Source: Plumapathes pennacea (taxonomy: Eukaryota; Cnidaria; Anthozoa; Antipatharia; Myriopathidae). From it: 64,000 bases of DNA. Location: the NCBI GenBank assembly GCA_964036295.1, contig OZ038463.1, positions 24,973,069 to 25,037,068 on the forward strand. The letters run 5' to 3'. The notes beneath the pieces are model-generated. The model saw only the letters and a list, made by a program, of their open reading frames with translations, made no database searches and was not told the origin of the DNA. The first letter of the stretch is position 1, and the number at the start of each line of letters is the position of its first letter. The position numbers were made by a program, and so were the translations under genes. Positions 62,340 to 64,000 of this stretch are shown here, piece after piece.

Positions 62340-63892
62340 CTCGATTTCCTTCTGAACTGAGGTTGTGGCACTGAGAATGCAGAGATCTGGTGTGAGTTTC
62401 TACGGAAACCCATATCACCGGAAGTCAAGTTTTTTCCAAAAATGGACGCGGGTCCAAACGGCTCAGAACAGCGTCTGTTTCGCGCCTGAAATTCAGGAGA
62501 ATTTGGTGCGCTGATAGGAAATGTGGTTTTCTTGGTTGGGTTGGGGCTAAAACCAGCTCGGCGAGCCTGGGGTGAAGTGGGAGCACTTCTGGTGTCCGGT
62601 GCTGTTTGAGGGTTACTGCGTGAACGCGTCGCCATGCGTTTCCATCTCGGCGGCCAGTAGACTCTTGCACTGCTTGGTCTACTTACTAAGTCGGTTTCTT
62701 GCAAGGGCGGCAGATGAGTTAGGTCGTCTTCCTTTCCTTGTTCTTCGTCCTCGGTAAACACGAAATTTGGTAGCCTCGAGCTGTGCGGCCGCCCTAGTCT
62801 GCGCTGCAGCAGGGGTTGTCCCACACTGCAAGTGTATTCGGGCTGTAATATTTTCGTCTCGCCTGCGGATAGCACTTCCTCGGAACTGCTCTCGGAAGAC
62901 TGAGGGCTTGAAACTCGATCTTGCTCAGCAATTGCGTCACCAAACACATCTTTTTCCGGCGTCACGTTCGCGTTCTCGAGCCTTTGCAGTAACACATTTC
63001 CTCCTGCATTTCGCCAATTTTCATCGCATTCGACGAGTCTGCGCGCTTCTGCTGTTGACTTCTCGCCGTAATTGCTGCTGTTGTGAGAGCCGTCAGGAGA
63101 ACTGCGCGATATTGCCAGAGTTCCTTCCTCATCTGAACTGAACACACGAGCCTCTGTGGGGCTGTGGTCGTTTAGATCTATCCCCGACTCGCCAGAATTT
63201 TCTCCTTTCTCGTCTTTGTTGTTGGTCGTGCTTCTACATAACAGCAGTTTCTCCATGGTCTGATGTCCTAATCGTTTAGCGATGTCGTACGGAGTTTCGT
63301 TATCCAAATCACGAGCATTGAACAGTTCTGGACTAAAATCTTTCCAACTCTTGATCAAACTGTCAGCACATCTGATGTTTCCGCCCGCCGCGGCGGCATG
63401 CAAAAGGGTCCTGCCGGCTTCGGTGCTGGTGTTAGAAGCGATTTTCATGTCCAGCAAAAGTACTCGCGAAATAATGTTTTCATCTCCTAAACAGCAGCCA
63501 ATAAAGAGGGCCGTAAACCACCTCTCTTCCTTGGTTATCTGCTGCATCGGGAGCTTTACTCTGCGGCTCACATTCTCGACTTCGCGGTTGAGTGCTGCGC
63601 AAACAAGTTTTCCCCACCACACAGGTACTTCAAGCTTAATTGGTTTCACACACTGCTTGCTTCTCTGCTGCTCAAATGCTTGTGAGGTAGTGCACCAGTC
63701 TTGCAACTCCGATTCGCCCATGTTAAATGCCTGCAAATTGCTCGGAATCCCAAATTCGAGTTCACAGATTAGCTTCAAATCACTGACGGTCGATTGATCG
63801 TTCAAAGCAATTTTCGCTGTCTCACCGGTCGGTAACTCAATAGCCACTTCCTTCCAGATGACCTCCAGCGTCTTTCCGTCTAAAGTCGTCAT
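62340..63892 (-). CDS. Ubiquitin-like/ankyrin-repeat protein, exon 1
   Basis: The first ATG is at 63892 (MTTLDGKTLEVIWKEVAIEL); the frame is open upstream to the window edge, so the start is not certain. Residues about 8-75 look like a ubiquitin-like fold (VAIELPTGETAKIAL, STVSDLKLICELEFGIPSNL). Residues 125-218 form two or three ankyrin repeats (FTALFIGCCLGDENIISRVL, GRTLLHAAAAGGNIRCADSL, DNETPYDIAKRLGHQTMEKL). A long Ser/Glu-rich disordered part follows, with basic SP motifs near the end (RSAPTSPQARRAGFSPNP). The exon ends TCGAG/GTGAGT in phase 2, matching the exon at 58016. It is an intact host gene on sequence grounds, probably a cytoplasmic scaffold or adaptor. ANKUB1 has similar domains, but I cannot claim orthology. 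Confidence 0.75.
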
Positions 63893-64000
63893 TTTTTTTT
63901 CACTCCGTGTTTTCCCTCTTCGTGAAGCTTCTTGTTTTTCTTCTGATCCGCAGGTCGAAGCGTATCTTTTTATTTCCACCGGCTTGTTGACACAAATCTC

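Overview
This window is eukaryotic, invertebrate-animal DNA, most likely from an anthozoan and probably a stony coral. The reasons are sparse spliced coding sequence, dense nested transposons, a tRNA-derived SINE and a MITE type I recognise from coral genomes, and several gene families (DUF4371/ZMYM, THAP-DDE, FLYWCH-MULE, SWIM-YqaJ) that are greatly expanded in cnidarians. The assignment rests on recollection of those repeats, not on a search. There is no bacterial operon, CRISPR array or rRNA.

Layout. 1-3.7 kb: decayed multi-exon copy of an expanded cnidarian gene family (a second fragment lies at 48.9-49.5 kb). 4.7-6.0 kb: short copy of repeat family A with a SINE inside it. 6.1-8.0 kb: dead piggyBac. 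8.3-10.7 kb: dead Penelope-like element (PLE). 10.7-12.2 kb: dead Harbinger transposase. 12.2-18.1 kb: endogenous parvovirus-like element with TATA/initiator promoter, NS1 (HUH plus SF3 helicase) and capsid gene, cut by a LINE and by a MITE. 18.3-19.0 kb: LINE fragment. 19.7-27.9 kb: a DUF4371/ZMYM-type gene split in two by a 6.6-kb two-gene transposon (SAP-SWIM-YqaJ-protease-like gene facing a THAP-DDE transposase), itself cut by a small LINE derivative. 28-34 kb: FLYWCH-MULE transposon interrupted by a solo PLE terminal repeat, a Myb/SANT fragment and a PLE with GIY-YIG domain. 35.2-35.8 kb: GAAATTTCG-rich repeat. 35.8-41.1 kb: BEL/Pao LTR retrotransposon with apparently identical LTRs but no protease. 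42.3-43.5 and 59.2-61.4 kb: two more short family A copies. 46.8-48.0 kb: element with long subrepeat-built inverted termini. 49.6-51.5 and 55.5-56.0 kb: LINE fragments. 54.0-54.9 kb: TA-flanked TIR element. 56.4-56.7 kb: Helitron-like fragment. 57.3-63.9 kb, minus strand: the one gene that looks alive, coding for a ubiquitin-like/ankyrin/coiled-coil protein in two phase-matched exons.

The two most interesting objects are (i) the two-gene transposon at 20.56-27.14 kb. Its termini match the three short non-coding copies elsewhere in the window, so an apparently autonomous parent and its deletion derivatives can be seen together, and its insertion point inside the DUF4371 gene is nearly exact. 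(ii) The parvovirus-like element, in which most of both genes is still readable and whose capsid-gene MITE insertion left the flanking frames compatible. Most other genes here are pseudogenes of transposons; the nesting gives a relative age order for many of them.
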